From Desmodesmus armatus (lineage: Eukaryota > Chlorophyta > Chlorophyceae > Sphaeropleales > Scenedesmaceae): a stretch of DNA of 64,000 nucleotides. Position 1 is the stretch's first letter, and the number at the start of each line of letters is the position of its first letter. Below are positions 12,901 to 25,700 of this stretch, piece by piece. The stretch is taken from assembly GCA_007449985.2 (NCBI GenBank), contig VIIQ02000005.1, positions 124,001 to 188,000 of the forward strand, given 5' to 3'. The notes beneath the pieces were generated by a model. The model was not told the DNA's origin, did no database searches, and worked only from the letters and a program-made list of their open reading frames with translations. Position numbers and translations under genes: made by a program.

Positions 12901-14812
12901 TAACATGCACTGTGTTTGTAAGAGGCCTTGCATTTGCCTATCCTGACAACAATGCATTGCCCGCATGATGTGGGCATGACAGTATCAATCATAACGCGGC
13001 ATTATGATAGGTCCCTTTTGCTGGGTGATCCTCAATGCCCTGGCCATGGCGTGCATGCCCCTGGCAGGTTGTTGGCACCCAGCCAAGACAGTTCACTCAA
13101 CGCGCCTGTCCTGAAATGCCGCCTTGATTCCCTTTCTGCTTATGTTCCTCTCCCTCCCTCCCTGCTCCTGTCGATCAACCAAGCCTCCCTGGCCCCCTCC
13201 CTCCCTCCCCCCTCCCTCCCTCCCCACTCCCTCCCTGCCTCACCTTGGTCTGTCTCAGGCACCGTGTCACACTGAGGGTCCCACACCTGTGAGGTGCGCC
13301 GGGGTGTGCCTCCACCACCCAGTGAGGAGCGTGGTGAGGCGGCCTGCTGCTGCTGGTTGAGTGAGGTCTTGGAGGGGCTCAGCCTCAGGCCAAACAGGTT
13401 GCCGAAGGAGCGACGGGGCTCAAGCAGCTTGGCAATCACCACAACCTGCAGCATGGAATGCAGGCATCCCCACGAGTACGCTCAACACCTATCCCGAGCG
13501 TGATGCAAGAGTGACAGAGAACTCAAGGCGCAGCTGTTTGAACGGAAATGGCTAATAGGTGATGCGCATTGCCGTCTGGCAGAGTGCATTCACCAGATAG
13601 CTGCCCAGCGGTACCTAGGTGAAGGCACTAGGACACAGTGTTGGCTCCAATGCACGTCCTGTAAAGCCTGAAAGCCTTTCACTCTCACACACACAGGTGC
13701 CAAGACGTGCCTTTCAAGCTGTTATACAACTTTCTGAATGTGGCGGGTGTTGTAACATGGATGCTGGCCTGCATTTGTGTGCTCAAGAGCAAGCTTTCCC
13801 ATAGCAAGGCTTGCTCACCTCCTGCTCGAGCACCATGACCTCGCCCTCCGTGCTGCCGCTTGTGGTGTCCCATTGCAGTGTCAGGCGTGTCACCTGGCTG
13901 TCACCAGCAACCCACAAGCCTGCAACCTGGGGTGCAGTGCCCATGGAAGGCTCCTCCCCGCTGCTGTGCCTGCCCTTACCAAGGCTTTTGCCACCCAGCC
14001 TGACAGTGCTGTGGTCCCTCTGCTCCTGCTCCTCTTGCTGCTGCTGGTGTGCCACCAGGCTTGCAGCAGCCGCGGCGAGCGAGTCTGTGCTGAACAGCTG
14101 CCCCGAGTCACTCCCTGCATCCTCGTCATCGTCATCAGCACCAGACATGACCCGGAAGGGTGACGTGGCTGCACGGCCCCCCTCTGGTGTGCTTATCAGT
14201 GCCGCATTGCTGCTGCCAGCTGTGGCAGCACTGCTGCCGACTGTTGCACTGCTGCCACCCATGCCAGGAAGCTGACTGATCGTGGCCTGGTCCATGGAGC
14301 TGCCCCGGGTGCTCATGGGTGTGGCACCGCTGCTGGCTACTGTGCTGGCATCACCGGGGTCCTGGTCTGCTGCTGTGCTGGGGGCCAGCTGGCCCAGGGG
14401 CAGGGGGGCGGTAGCCAGCAGCTGCCAATTGAGGGAGTCTTTGCGGCCCAGCAGGCGGGGGGTGCGACGTCCCTCTGACTCGCCAGCAGAGCTTGTGCCC
14501 CCCATCAGACGCAGCTGCACGGTCTGCAGGGCAGCAGGAAAGCAGCAGCATGGCTGAGAGGTATGCGCATGCAAAAGCGCAGGGCAATGCACAGTTGACA
14601 TGGAAAGAAGCAGGTACCTTGGTGGGGTAGATACCGCACTGGAAGCCCAGGATCGGCACAGAGGCAGTGGTGAAGGAAGGCTTGATAACATCACTGGCTG
14701 CGTAGCGGCGTTTTCCATCCCTATGGTCGACAACAATCCGGATGGCATCGTAACTGCTGGGTATCCCCGACAGCTCGCAAAACTGCAACTCGAAATTACA
14801 ACGTCGCTTCAT
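6937..14812 (-). CDS. Very large protein: possible N-terminal NT-C2 domain, low-complexity middle, multi-membrane C-terminus
   Basis: Proposed exons (5' to 3' on the minus strand) are 14812-14618, 13819-14523, 13287-13445, 12695-12805 and 12276-6937, for about 2,170 residues. The start begins MKRRCNFELQFCELSG. Residues 1 to about 100, with pieces further on such as NWQLLATAPLPLGQLA and VTRLTLQW, resemble the NT-C2 domain of EEIG1/EHBP1 and plant PMI1 proteins, which binds membranes or organelle partners. This is a fold-level impression. The middle is Ala/Ser/Gln-rich with an acidic patch (NNDDEEAQE). The last ~900 residues contain several Trp-rich hydrophobic segments, including WAMFVVLVVGPVLWLWAAW. 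The gene reads through only if one base is added to G runs (given strand) at 12768-12771, 12066-12069 and 10133-10142. With those three additions every exon phase fits. An upstream in-frame ATG at 14833 is an alternative start. Confidence 0.55.
13141..13247. repeat. CCCT-rich polypyrimidine tract inside an intron
   Basis: Repeated CCCT units cover this stretch. It lies in the third intron of the NT-C2 gene, so the transcript carries GGGA repeats 40-145 bases after the donor at 13286. Such runs can form G-quadruplexes in RNA. Low-complexity slippage is the simplest origin. Confidence 0.6.
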
Positions 14813-15633
14813 ATTGACTGTTGAATGCGTCAAGGGTACACCGACGGTGGTATCCTGTCTCTCTTACGGGCCGCACCTGCGCAGTCATGCTGACGTCACA
14901 GTGCGTCATGAATACGTTCGAAACGCGCGACAGCCGCAAAAGAAGTCGTTTGAAGTGTCTTAAGCACGTGAAACTGCGCACCAAACCAAATCATTACTCC
15001 TCGCATCGTTGTCTTCACATGCCACATGCCAACCTCTAGAGGATCATATCTGCTGTAGTGCTGGGCCCCAGCACTGCTGATGCTGTTGTGATCGTTTCAT
15101 AATTTATGTCATGCACAGCAGGGTCACATTGTGCTACGCAGCCATTAATTCAAGCAGAGCTGGGTGTGCACCCTCTTGGGTTGCAGCACAACGCTCAATG
15201 CGTCAAACAGCCTTTGCCCTGCATGCATGGGCCGGCACTGCCTGGCCAGGCAATGCCGGACACCTCAGCAATCCCTGCTCTATATACAGTGGCTGGGATG
15301 CAGCCACAGAATATATGAGAAAAGTATGAGAATGAGAATGAGAAAACTCGTTGGAACAACAGCAGATGGTGTGTCCCCTGCAAAGCCCGCTGACGACCTG
15401 CTTGTGCGGGTATCCAGCTGGGCGGCTGCCTGGCTGTTATGGTGCAAATGATAGCTTTATCTTGCATGAGCACCAGCAGACAGGCGGCCCAATTGTGCCA
15501 GCACTACCCGTGCCGCATTGGCAGCAGATACAACGTAGCCCAACACTCAGAGAGTAACACCATCGATCGTACCCAGCGGTCAGCACACTAAGCAGGCACA
15601 CCCCAGGGCCCGCAGGCAGCCCCTCAGGGCTGT
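14813..15633. other. Tandem intergenic stretch: NT-C2 promoter region and MYND gene 3' UTR
   Basis: Both flanking genes are on the minus strand. A perfect CRE-type palindrome TGACGTCA is at 14891-14898, 79 bases upstream of the NT-C2 start, and could be a bZIP site. An ATATATGAGAAAAGTATGAG stretch with repeated GAGAATG units is near 15310-15345. No gene was seen. Confidence 0.45.
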
Positions 15634-18600
15634 TCAGTCTGCAGCTGTCTTCACAGATGCTGCTGCTGTCTTCACCAGGTCCTTGCACACTGGCCTGTGC
15701 TGCTTCCAGTGCTGCCTCATGCACTCAGGGCTGCAGTAGCGGGCAGTGCGGCAGCCTGAGCAGGTGTTGCTCCTGCCCTTCACCAGCTGCAGCTCTGACG
15801 GGCCTAACAGGTTGCTGCAGGTGGGGTTATTGCAGGACTGCTTGTGCGCAACAGAGCACAGAGCCTCACCAAGTGCAGACAGCTGTTGCACATACCCAGC
15901 AAGAGATACGGGAGCATCTGGGTGCTGTACTGCCGCTGAGCACACATTGTAAGTCTCCCTCACGCAGCCCAGGTAAGCAGTGAAGAGCAGGTCTTGATGA
16001 CCTGCGGATATCGACAGCCCCAGCAGCTCAGGTCGCAAGGTGCGTTCATTTCTTAGCCAAGTGTCGGCAGCGTCCGCACACAGCCAGACCAGGCTTCTGC
16101 CATCCAAGACCACTCCCATAGTTGTGCCCCAGACACTCTTGAGGCCTGCTGGAAGTGCACTGATGACACCCATGCAGTGATCTTGGGGCCCTGCCAGAGC
16201 CGCAGCTCCTGCTGCTGCAGGGTTGTCAGTTGGCAGTCGGGCAAGCTGCTGGCTCCACTGCAGGCAGCAGCACCCCAGCACACCCAGCCAAGGCAAGTGG
16301 GGCAGCACTGGGTTTTGCAACACAACAGCTGGCAAATCAGCGCTGTGCTGTGCTGGCTGCCCGGGCCTGCCTCCTTGCTGATGACTGCTGCCACCAGCAG
16401 CAGCACTGCAGCTAGCCCCATCCCCCGCTGATGCAGTCTCCACTTCTGCTGTTGTTGAAGAAACAGCAGCAGCAGCAGTTTCCTGCTGCCTGCATGCTGC
16501 TAGCAGCATGTTTGCTGCTGCTACAGCCACAGCCACGCGAACCTTCTCTGCCAGCACTCGCTGTTCTGGCCCCATCACTCCCGCCAACTTCAGCATGCTG
16601 CGCAGCAGCCCGTGCAGCTGCTGCTGCTCCTTGCTGCCAGGATTAGCAGCGGCAGCAGCCTGCAGCAGAGGACCCCGCAGGCCCGGCTCTGTGGGATCAA
16701 CAAGCTGCACCAATGCGGCAATGAGCTCCTTAGCTGTTGCCAGCCACAGGCAAGTCACCGCTGCTGACTCAACAGCATGTCTGCGTGCCGCTTCCCTCAC
16801 ATATGCCTCCATCACCTGACAGAGCTGTCCTGCATGCTGGAACCAGACTGCCCCATCTTCGCGCAAGGCAGGCGCCTCTGTGCAGCAGATCAAGCTGGCA
16901 CGGGGTGCAACAGGCGTTGGCTGCATGCCAGCATACTCTGTCATCTGGTGTGAGGAGAGGTCTGTGCAATGTATGAAAATGCCCTGCACGCAACCATGCA
17001 ACCATCTGTCAAATGTTGAGCTCTGCTGCTGCCCTGCAGAGCTGGTGCTGGCTTGGCTGGGGGTGATTCTGCTTCTTTGGCTTGCGCTTGTGCTGCTGAT
17101 GCTTGCCGCCTGTGCTGGCTGCTGTTGTGCTGCTGCCACAGGTAGCAGCAAGGCCAACAGCCTGCACACCAGCAGCAGCACATCATTCAACACCTGGAGG
17201 TAGACAGGGACAGGAAAGAAAAGTCCAGATGACTGTGGCACCTGAGCCTCCTCCGCAGGCTGTGTTGGTGGCTGCTGTTGCTGCTGCTGCTGCTGCTGCT
17301 CTTTTAGCTCCAGCAGCATGATACGTCTACTCTTCACAGCCAGTGATCTTTCGTACACGACTGTGGTGAAGGTGTTGACGAGCACCCTCAACGCATGCAG
17401 CACACGATACCTCCCATATGCAGCACGTTGTTCCAGCAGCACCCCTGGTTCTCCTGCCAGTAGTGCCACCCCCAGTGCAGCAGCACAGCATTCCTGAGGA
17501 ATGCTGCTGAGGTTTCTGGCACCAAGTCAGGGCAGCTGACATCCTGCTGAATCCGTGGACGGAGGTGGTGGCGGGCCTCCGTATAGTACGTGGTGACAAA
17601 TGTTTCAAGGTCTACTTGTGCATTGCTGTAGTCCTGTGTTGCTGCCCACAGCATTGCCTTGCTGCTGCAGCCTGCAAGCTGCAGCAGCAGGTAGTGGGAG
17701 GCAGGCAGGGCGTCATGGCGGCTGCAGGCAAGCTCCCAGGAAGCCTTTGCCCAACGCTCCTGCAGCTTCTGGGTTTGATCTCCCTGCTGCTGGCTGCTGC
17801 TGCTGTTGCTGCTGGTCGCTGCGTCCCACCATGCTGTTGCTTCTCTGCATATCAATGTCCCATAGACCACCACAAGCAGGGCAATGCAGCTTGCAGGCAG
17901 GTGGTACGGTGACTGCAGCACCTGCTGCCGCAGGCCCGCACAGCAACTGCAATCAGCAGAACACCACCTTGCGTACTGCTTTGTGGTGTCACATGCAAGC
18001 CACAGCGCTCGCCACAGGGCTTTGGGCGGCAGTTTCACACGTGCTGGCAGCAGCTCCAGACAGGTGCTCACGTGCTGTACGGTCAGCGCAGAGAGCTCGA
18101 GGGTGGGAACTGCTACTGGCAGCAGCAGCTCGTGCCAGCGTGTGCTGTCAGTGCGGTCGATCATTGATGCAACCTGGCGCTGCAGGTGCTTAACACATCC
18201 ACACAGCTGGCCGGCATGAAGGTGCAACTGCTGCAGGTGGCTGCTGCTGGGGCCCCAGTCCTGCTTGTGATCATAGGCTGAGTCAGCCAGCCTTGCTGCC
18301 AGCACATCAGAGCCAGCCTGGCTCTGCAGCTCCCAGATATGATGTGTGGTGTGTGACATGGCAGCTGCCAGGTGCTGCAGCAGGTCTGATTGCTGCAGCT
18401 GCTGCAGGAAGGACTCCGCCAGGCTGATGCTGCAGGTGGTGTCCTCACATAATCGAACTCCTTCATACATCAGGGTGCGTACTGCCAGTGCAAAGGGTTG
18501 GGCCATGAGCTGCACACTGTCAGGCTGCTGGCAGCACACTGAGACGAGCTTGTGAGGCACCTGCAGGGCAACAAAACAGCATAAGTCCTTTTTTGTGAGA

Positions 18601-18953
18601 CAATGCACTGTCAAGCAGTTAAGGAGCTGAGCGGCAAGGCTCATATAGCATGCATGCTGCTTCTGGTCACCAGCACTGGCAGTGCTGCAGAGCAAAGCAG
18701 GTCGACAGCAACCTTGTGCTGCAGGAGACAACACCTGTAGTGCCAAGACCTTCTTCCAAATCGCCTTAGGCAGTATGTCTGGCAGGTTGTTGATGTAGTC
18801 AATAGTGTCACAAATGGCCTGCAGATTGCTCGGCTGCCAGCCTTTGCCTGCTGCATTGCCATCTGCTGCGGGTGCTGCTGCTGATGCTTCAGCTGCTGCA
18901 ACCTGCAGCTGGTCAAGCAGCAGCCTCCACCAGCGGGGTGCTTCTGTTCCCAT
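15634..18953 (-). CDS. MYND-type zinc-finger protein
   Basis: The C-terminus is a clear MYND finger: CNNPTC, then CSGC, YCSPEC and HWKQHRPVC, giving the usual C-x4-C, C-x2-C, C-x3-C, H-x3-C ligands. MYND fingers bind proline-rich protein motifs, and green algae carry many genes where the finger ends a long helical protein of unknown role. The upstream ~950 residues are Leu/Ala/Gln-rich and probably helical, with a Gln run near 17280-17300. Two overlapping frames meet at 17469-17473. Adding one base to that C run joins them into one ORF. A 174-base in-frame intron is likely at 18561-18734, with a GTGTTG donor after the LALQ codons and a CCCTGCAG acceptor before VPHKL. The product would then be about 1,048 residues. 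The start at 18953 is the first ATG and an upstream exon cannot be excluded. Confidence 0.7.
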
Positions 18954-19189
18954 CCTTCAGCACTGATGGTAATATGCAGCAACAAGCCAGGGTGGTAAAG
19001 GGCCAAGTTTGCGGATTTATTGAGGGGTTGCCAGCTGCTGGAACCTGTCAGCTTACTGCAAAGTTCCACATGCAAGTTGCCGCTATCTCTGTATTGATGT
19101 TGCCACGATGGTCCGCTTACCGTGTAGGTTGGTGCCTCGCCAGGTAACTGCTCCCGCCTTTTTCAGAGCCCGCGTGAAAGTGCTGCGAC

Positions 19190-19213
19190 GTTTAGAGTCT
19201 CTTGACTCTAAAC
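19190..19213. repeat. Perfect 10-bp inverted repeat with 4-base loop
   Basis: GTTTAGAGTC is followed by the loop TCTT and by GACTCTAAAC, an exact stem. It lies about 240 bases upstream of the MYND start codon. It could be a palindromic binding site or an RNA hairpin in a 5' UTR, and no known element was matched. Confidence 0.6.
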
Positions 19214-19530
19214 TCTTGTCTCCGAAGACTTGCACAATGCTTATGACATGTGTCATTGATTATCCCAGTTCCCGAATGCAACTGCCAACTCTTGAAACTG
19301 GAACATGTGATGCATGTCAGGGTACGATTTCTCCTGCTAGGGGGTTCGCTGTGTTCAGTGCCTTTGATGGTGCGCTGGTTGCAAGGGAGCTGGATTGCTG
19401 AAAGGGCAGCTGCAGTGCCATTCCAACCCCTTGTCGGTGTGTGGGAGTGAAGAGAAATGGCTGCTGCTGACGAGTGCTTGTGCTGAAGCACTTGACCTTC
19501 TGGTCTCCATACAGTCCAGCCCTCAAGTGG

Positions 19531-19535
19531 TTACA
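19531..19535 (-). promoter_or_regulatory. Candidate polyadenylation signal
   Basis: This is TGTAA on the minus strand, 182 bases after the stop of the large disordered-protein gene, at a distance that suits a green-algal 3' UTR. Confidence 0.4.
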
Positions 19536-19716
19536 GCTGCAACATGGCACGTCTGCAGTCACAGTGTCCAAGCCCAAACCAACTAACAGCACACACTGCA
19601 GCACGTGATGCAACCAACAAAGGGGCGTCAGATCCTGGTCGTGCGCTAGACTGATGAGAGCCCCACGGGCCCATCCGTGCGTGGCCCACACACCATGCTG
19701 CACACCGCAGCGCGCC

Positions 19717-22700
19717 TCAAGCAACACACAAGCTGCTGCTGCTGCTGCCAACCACAGCAGCCCGCACAGGCTGGCGCTTGTGCAGGTCTACTTCAAACTG
19801 TTGCACAGCAGCAGCAGCCTGCGTTGACTCCACCTCCATTTGAGCAGCAAGAGTATCAACCTCTGCCAGCATGCGGCCGAGATCCACAAGCTCTGCCCTG
19901 AGCCGCTGGCTGCGGCTGTTGGCAGCATGCTGTGCTGCTTTCCTGGCAGCAGCGCGGGCAGCAGCAGCACGGGCGTAGGCTGCGTCAAGCTCCTGCCGCT
20001 CCTGGACGTCCAGCAGCGGCTGCTGGCCGGGGTCAGGGGCCTGCTCCAGCTGCAGCGGCGGCTGCTGTCCTGCAGCCGACGCTGCCCGCACCTGCTGCTT
20101 GTGCCACTGCTGCCACAGCTCGTCCAGCTGCTTGGTGCGCTCGTTCACCCACGTGTGTGGCGACAACTGCTGCCTGCCGTCACCCTCCTGATGCTGCTGC
20201 TGCGCCTCCTGACAGCTGGCAGTCAAGGACGAGCGGGCTGCCCCTGATGGCTCCGGCTGTGTGTCGGATATCCGGCGGGCGTCCCTGCTGCCGCTTGACG
20301 TGGTTTGCCTGGCTGACCGTGCACCAGAAAGTTTTGGGCGCGGGAGGCTCGGCACTGCGGCCACAGCCTTGCCCGTTCCTGCTCTGCTCAGTGACTGCTG
20401 CTGCCTGATGGCCGGCCCAGTGGACTTGCGGCTGCTGCCTGCTGCTGTATCCGCAGCACGCCTTGCGCCTGTGCTGCTCTGGGTGTTGCCACTCTCGCCC
20501 AGCTCTGGGCTGTGTATGTGCTGAGGGCAAGCAGCGAAGCAGCAGCCATGCTGAGGTGTACCGCCGCTGCTGTGAAACATCACCGGCTGTGCTGGCTGCT
20601 CCCACTGTCGGAGGTGCTGCTGCTGCACTGCTGTCTGTAGCATGACTGGCTCCTCCGCGGCCGCTGCCACGGTCTCACTGAGGTCAGCAGCTGGAGCTTG
20701 CCAGCACCCCAGCAATTCCTCAGGCTGCAGGTCTACAACCTGCTGGAAACACGGGGCAGCTGCACCAGCATACGGGTTGGGCAGCAGGCCCCAGCTGTCA
20801 CCAGCCTGCACCTGCAGTGTCTGCTCAGGCACGCTGCCTGCAGCTGTGCCACCATGGCTCATGCTGGCCCTCGCTGCGTGCATGCTGCTGCTGTTGGCGT
20901 CAACGTCTGGCAGTATCAGCCCTCCTGATTGGTCCAAGGCATCCAAGATGAGCTGAGCAAGCTCCAGTGCCCCCTGCTGCCGGTCCAGCTGCTGCTGCTC
21001 TGGCTGTGTGCAAGCATCCGCAGTGGTCCCTGCCGCTTGCACAGCAGCATCAGCCGCTGCTGCAGCATGGTCAGCTGCCACCAGCACCTCAGAGGTCTGC
21101 GCAGCTGCGCTGCGTAGGCTGGCCTGAGCATCCAGCGGCTCCTGGCTGTGACATGAGGCAACCCCAGGCACCTGCTGGCAGGACACCCTGCACCCTGCCT
21201 GCAATGCCGCCACCTCGACACCCTGTGCCAGCTGCTGCTGCTGCTCTGCCTCAAGCTGCACCTGTGTCTGGGTGCGCTCCTGAGGTGCAGGAGGTAAGGG
21301 CATGAGCAGCCCCATGGCTGCTGCAGCATCCAGGTCCGGCCGGGAACCCCCACTACCTGCCAGTGCAGCAGCACTGGGGACTGCCGCTGTGCTACCCTGA
21401 TGACCAGCCGCTACCCCTCCCTGCATCAGGTCATGCAGCTGAGCTACCAGCTGTGCTGCAGGATCATGGTGCAGCTCCGCTGCTGGCCCTGCTGCTGCTG
21501 CCGCCTTGCTCCTGTTGATGGCTTTCAGGCGCTGCAGCAGGGCCCGCCTGCGTCCTGCTGGGTGCTTCCTGGGGCTCTTCACAGGCGAACGCGGCACTGT
21601 GACCTCCCAGTGCTGCCGCCGCTGCTGCTGTTGTGTTGCGGCAGGGTCACCCTGCTGGGTCGCACCCACTGGAGCTTCTGCTTGCTGCTGGGCTGCAGCA
21701 GCACTGTCGCGCACACCTGGCTGTGTCAAGGGCTCACTGTGCCGCTGCCAAGGTGCCTGCTGCCGCTGCTGTAGCGCCTCTTGCCCAGCATGTAGTGGCT
21801 GTGCCTCCAGGACCACCACACGCACCGGCTGTGCTGACTGCGCTGGGCCGCCATACTGCTCATGCATACCACTGTCAGCCGCATGCTGTGCCAGATCCTG
21901 CAGGCCTGCGGTGCCAGATGTGTAGCCCTGCAGCACTGTACTGTACCCAGCTCCTCTCAGTGCAGGGTCCCTACCCATATCACCTTCAGGTGCTGCAGAC
22001 CTGCCGCTGCCAGCCTGCTCTGTTGGCGGCCGGTGGCCTGCCCTACTGCTGCTGGTGCCGTTCAGTGCTTGTGCCGTAGGGTTTGTGATCCCCTGTAGCA
22101 GCCTAGCGGCAGCAGCACCCGCACCTAGCCCACAGCTGCCAGCCACTCTCCCTGCTGCTGACCCAGCAGGCCGCGCCCTGTCAGCATCACCTGGCGCACT
22201 GCTGTGCACGTACACGCTGCCCGTAGGGTGGTCCCGGCTGGCACCTGACCAACCCAGAGCCTGCCAAGGCACAGGCTGCTGCGTAGGCTTGCTGGCATCA
22301 ATCACAACAGGCCCTGGCACACCTGCAGCCCTCACTCCCTGCCTGCTGTCTGCTGCGGGGTGCAGCCATGGGGCAGCAGGTGAAGCTGTGCTGGCCAGGA
22401 GCACTGGCTGCATTGGTGCCCCTGGCTGCTGCTGTGCAGGGAGCCTGACCAGCTTGGGTTGTGGCTGTCCAGATGCTGCCTGCACTGTGCTGCTGCAGGG
22501 CCGGCAGGGAGGCCAGAGGGACCCTGCGGGATGCTGCACTGGTAGCAGCTGGGGTCCTCTAAGCTGTTGCTGGCAGCTGCTGTGTGGTGCTACGTGCTGC
22601 TGGTATGGCTGTGCTGGCAAGGGCGCCACACTGTCACTTTTGCTGTTGTGGGGCTGATGCCTTGATGGCTGCAGCAGCCGCAACTGTGACGCTGCAGTAG

Positions 22701-25700
22701 CAGGGAGCAACAAGACACAGCACAACGACAGCGGGTCAGCTCGCAAGCACACCTGGCCAGGTGAATTGATCACATTCTACTGGAGGTGACAATATGTACA
22801 TGAAATGGCACGCAAAACAATGGGGCTGTCAGTGCCACCCTCCCAGAAACCTGTAGCAGCAACTGCCAGCCCTGCCAAAGCAAGTTCAGCTCCGCATTCT
22901 GCTGCAACGTGAGCTCGGCACCAATCCACCCTATCCCACTTCGACGGTCTCCTCACCTCTCTCAGGCTTGATTATCTTGATGCCTGGTGAGCAGGGAGGG
23001 CTGCAGGAAGGCTGCACTGCACACCCAGCCTCCTCTTGCCGGTACAGCCGCATGACCCCCCTGCTGGCTGACTGCTGCACGCGCCCAGTATACCCCTGCA
23101 GCCCTGCATCGGTAGCACCATGCTTTGGTGGCTGGACTCCCCACATGACCGGCTGCTGCCACTGCTGCTGCTGCCTGCTATGTTCTGCTGCTTGCTGCAA
23201 TGTGCCGCTGCCGTGCCCTCGCTGGCCTGCTGAAGGCTGCGGAGCTAGCAAGGAGCCTGACGGTCCACCTTGGCTTGCCCGAGCAGGCATTGTCTGCTGG
23301 TGCTGCTCTGCAGACGCATGGCTGCCGCCAGCCCTCCACAGCAACGTTCTACTGCTGTGTCCGCCCTGCTGCTGCCTTGACTGATGGCCAGCAGGAACGG
23401 CATGTCCCACATCAGGTGCTTGCTGCCAACCCTGTTGCTGGTATGCTGCTGCTGCCGCTGCCATGGCTGCTGTCAAAGCTGCTGCAGCAACAGCAGGCGC
23501 TGCTGCTTCTCGGCTGTTAGGCAGCGGGTCCACCCCCACAGCCCTGCAGGCCAGCGCAAACAGCGACGCTAGCTGCTCGCCGCTTCCTCCTGATGTAACA
23601 GCCTCAGTCAGAGGGTGCTGGCTTGGTGCTGCAGGTGCAGCTGACAGAGGTGCCTCCCGCTGCTCCTGCTGCAGATTGGGCAGCAGCTGAGGGTCAAGGC
23701 CCATACCCACAGCAGCTTCCTGCTGCTGCTGCGGCAGCGGTGGCTGAGGGTCACAGCTTGAGTCCAAGCCAGGTGGCATCCTCAGCCCCCTGGGTAACTG
23801 TGCCAGACAGCCTTCAGACCGGACTGCATGCTGCTGCAGGACTGGCCCGCGTTGCGTCTGCTGCTGGCGGCCTGCACCCGCAGCGTCTGCTGGTGCACCT
23901 GCTGGCCGCAAGTCCCCTGGGTGCAGCCAGCCAGCAGGCACTCCCTGTTCCCCCCTGCTGCTGTCCTGGTCGCTGCGGGACTGCTGGGCCCCTGCAGGGC
24001 TGGTGTCCTGGGGCCCAGCCAGCCTGCCGGGCCCCTGCGGCCCTGGGCTGCGAGTCGCCAACATCCTCGCCTTAGCAGCCGCCGCAGCTGGTGACCACCC
24101 ACCAGCTGGTACCGCTGCTGCATGGCTGATTGCAGGGGGATGTGTCAGTTTCTGAGGTGTCAGCTGCTGCACGGCATCCCCTGCGGCATCAATGCTGTTG
24201 CTGCCAGCCCCTAGACCCTGGTCCCTGCCACCCGGCTGGATGCTGCTGCTGCCTGCTTCCAAGCCCTCACCCCTGGACAATCCTGCTGCTGCTGCAGCAC
24301 CAGCAGCACCCCTGGCAGATGCTGCTGTGTCCTTGGTAGGGCTGACAGAGGGTGACCTGTCACACAGGTAATCCTCAAGGCAGCTGGCTATGCGCTGCAT
24401 GCTGTCTGCCATTACACCAACAGCAGCACTGCAGCTGGGGTCAGGGCCTGCAGGCAGTGGGCTTGCCAGAGGGGTGCTGCCTGATGCAGCAGCTGCTGCT
24501 GAAACGACTGCCGTACCATCCGCTGCTGCTGTTGAGCTGCGGCCCAGTGCTGCTTGCTGGGGCTGTCGTCCCTCTTCTGCAGCACTAACCCTCCTGGCCT
24601 GCCGTTGCAGAGCATTTGTGCCTGCTTCATGGCTAGGTACTGCTGCGGGAGTCTTGCCAGCAGCAGAAGCAGCAGGCAAAGCTGTTGTTGGGCTGGCTGC
24701 TGGTGCTGTTGGTGCTGCATGGGCTACAAGGCGTGAGGAGCTGCCCTTCCTGTGCATCAGGGACCACAGCATGGAGTTCTTCTGGGGAGACGGGGACCTT
24801 GCTGCTGCTGCAGCCTGCCCTGGCTTGGCTGCTGCATCCTGCTGCTGCTGTTGCTGCTGGGGCCTGAGCTGGGATGCAGGCTGCACAGGGGCAACCGGTG
24901 CAGGTGCAAACAGCTGCCTGTGCACGTCCTGCTGCTGCCTGTCCTGCGGCTGTGCCGGCTGCGGTACCTGTCCTGCACCTGTGTGCTGGGCCCTGTCAAC
25001 GCCAGCATGGGCAGGGCCATCCTGGTGCAGCAGCTGCCTGCTGCACTGCGTAGGCCCAACCTGCTGCCCCTCCTCCTGCCGCTGCTGCTGTTGCTGTTGC
25101 TGCAGGCCAGCAGCGGCTGGCTGCTGCATATCACCTGCTGGCTCCCTGCTTGCTGGCGTGCTGTCTAGTGCTGGTGCCTCAGCAGCAGCTGCAGCACCCC
25201 CTCCTGCATCATTGACTGAGGTCCTGAGGATCAACCTGCTGGGCCCATGCAGCAGGCTAGCACGCTTGGAGGGACTAGGTGACGCAGCGGGCAGTGTCCT
25301 GCGCACGCTGCCAGCCTGACTGTCAGCCCCGCCTGCTGCTGAAGGTGTGGGGGCGGCCTCGCTGGGGGCAACTGCAGAGGCAGTGACACCCTGCTGGGGG
25401 CCTTGCTGCTGCTGCTGCTGCTGCTGGGCAACTGCCTCTGTGTCAACACTGCTGGCTTGCCTGCTTGGCAGCTTGCTTCCTGCTGGTGAGAAGCTGTTCC
25501 AAAACAGCCGCAAGTCAGAGAAGCTGCCTGATGCACGAGGACTGCCGGTAGGGCTGCTTCTGCTGCTGCTGCTGCCGCCAAGGCCCCTTGCAGCCCCTAT
25601 GGCTGTTTGTGCGTGGGGACTGCTGGCTGCTGCTGCTGCCCTGCTGCTGTCCCTGCTGAGCTGTCTGCTGGTTGCATCTGGGCTGTGGCAGCTGAGGAAG

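Larger units (their letters stand above)
18954..19716. other. Tandem intergenic stretch with a perfect hairpin
   Basis: This is upstream of the MYND gene and downstream of the large disordered-protein gene, both on the minus strand. It contains the hairpin at 19190-19213 and a TTACA signal at 19531-19535. No coding region was seen. Confidence 0.45.
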
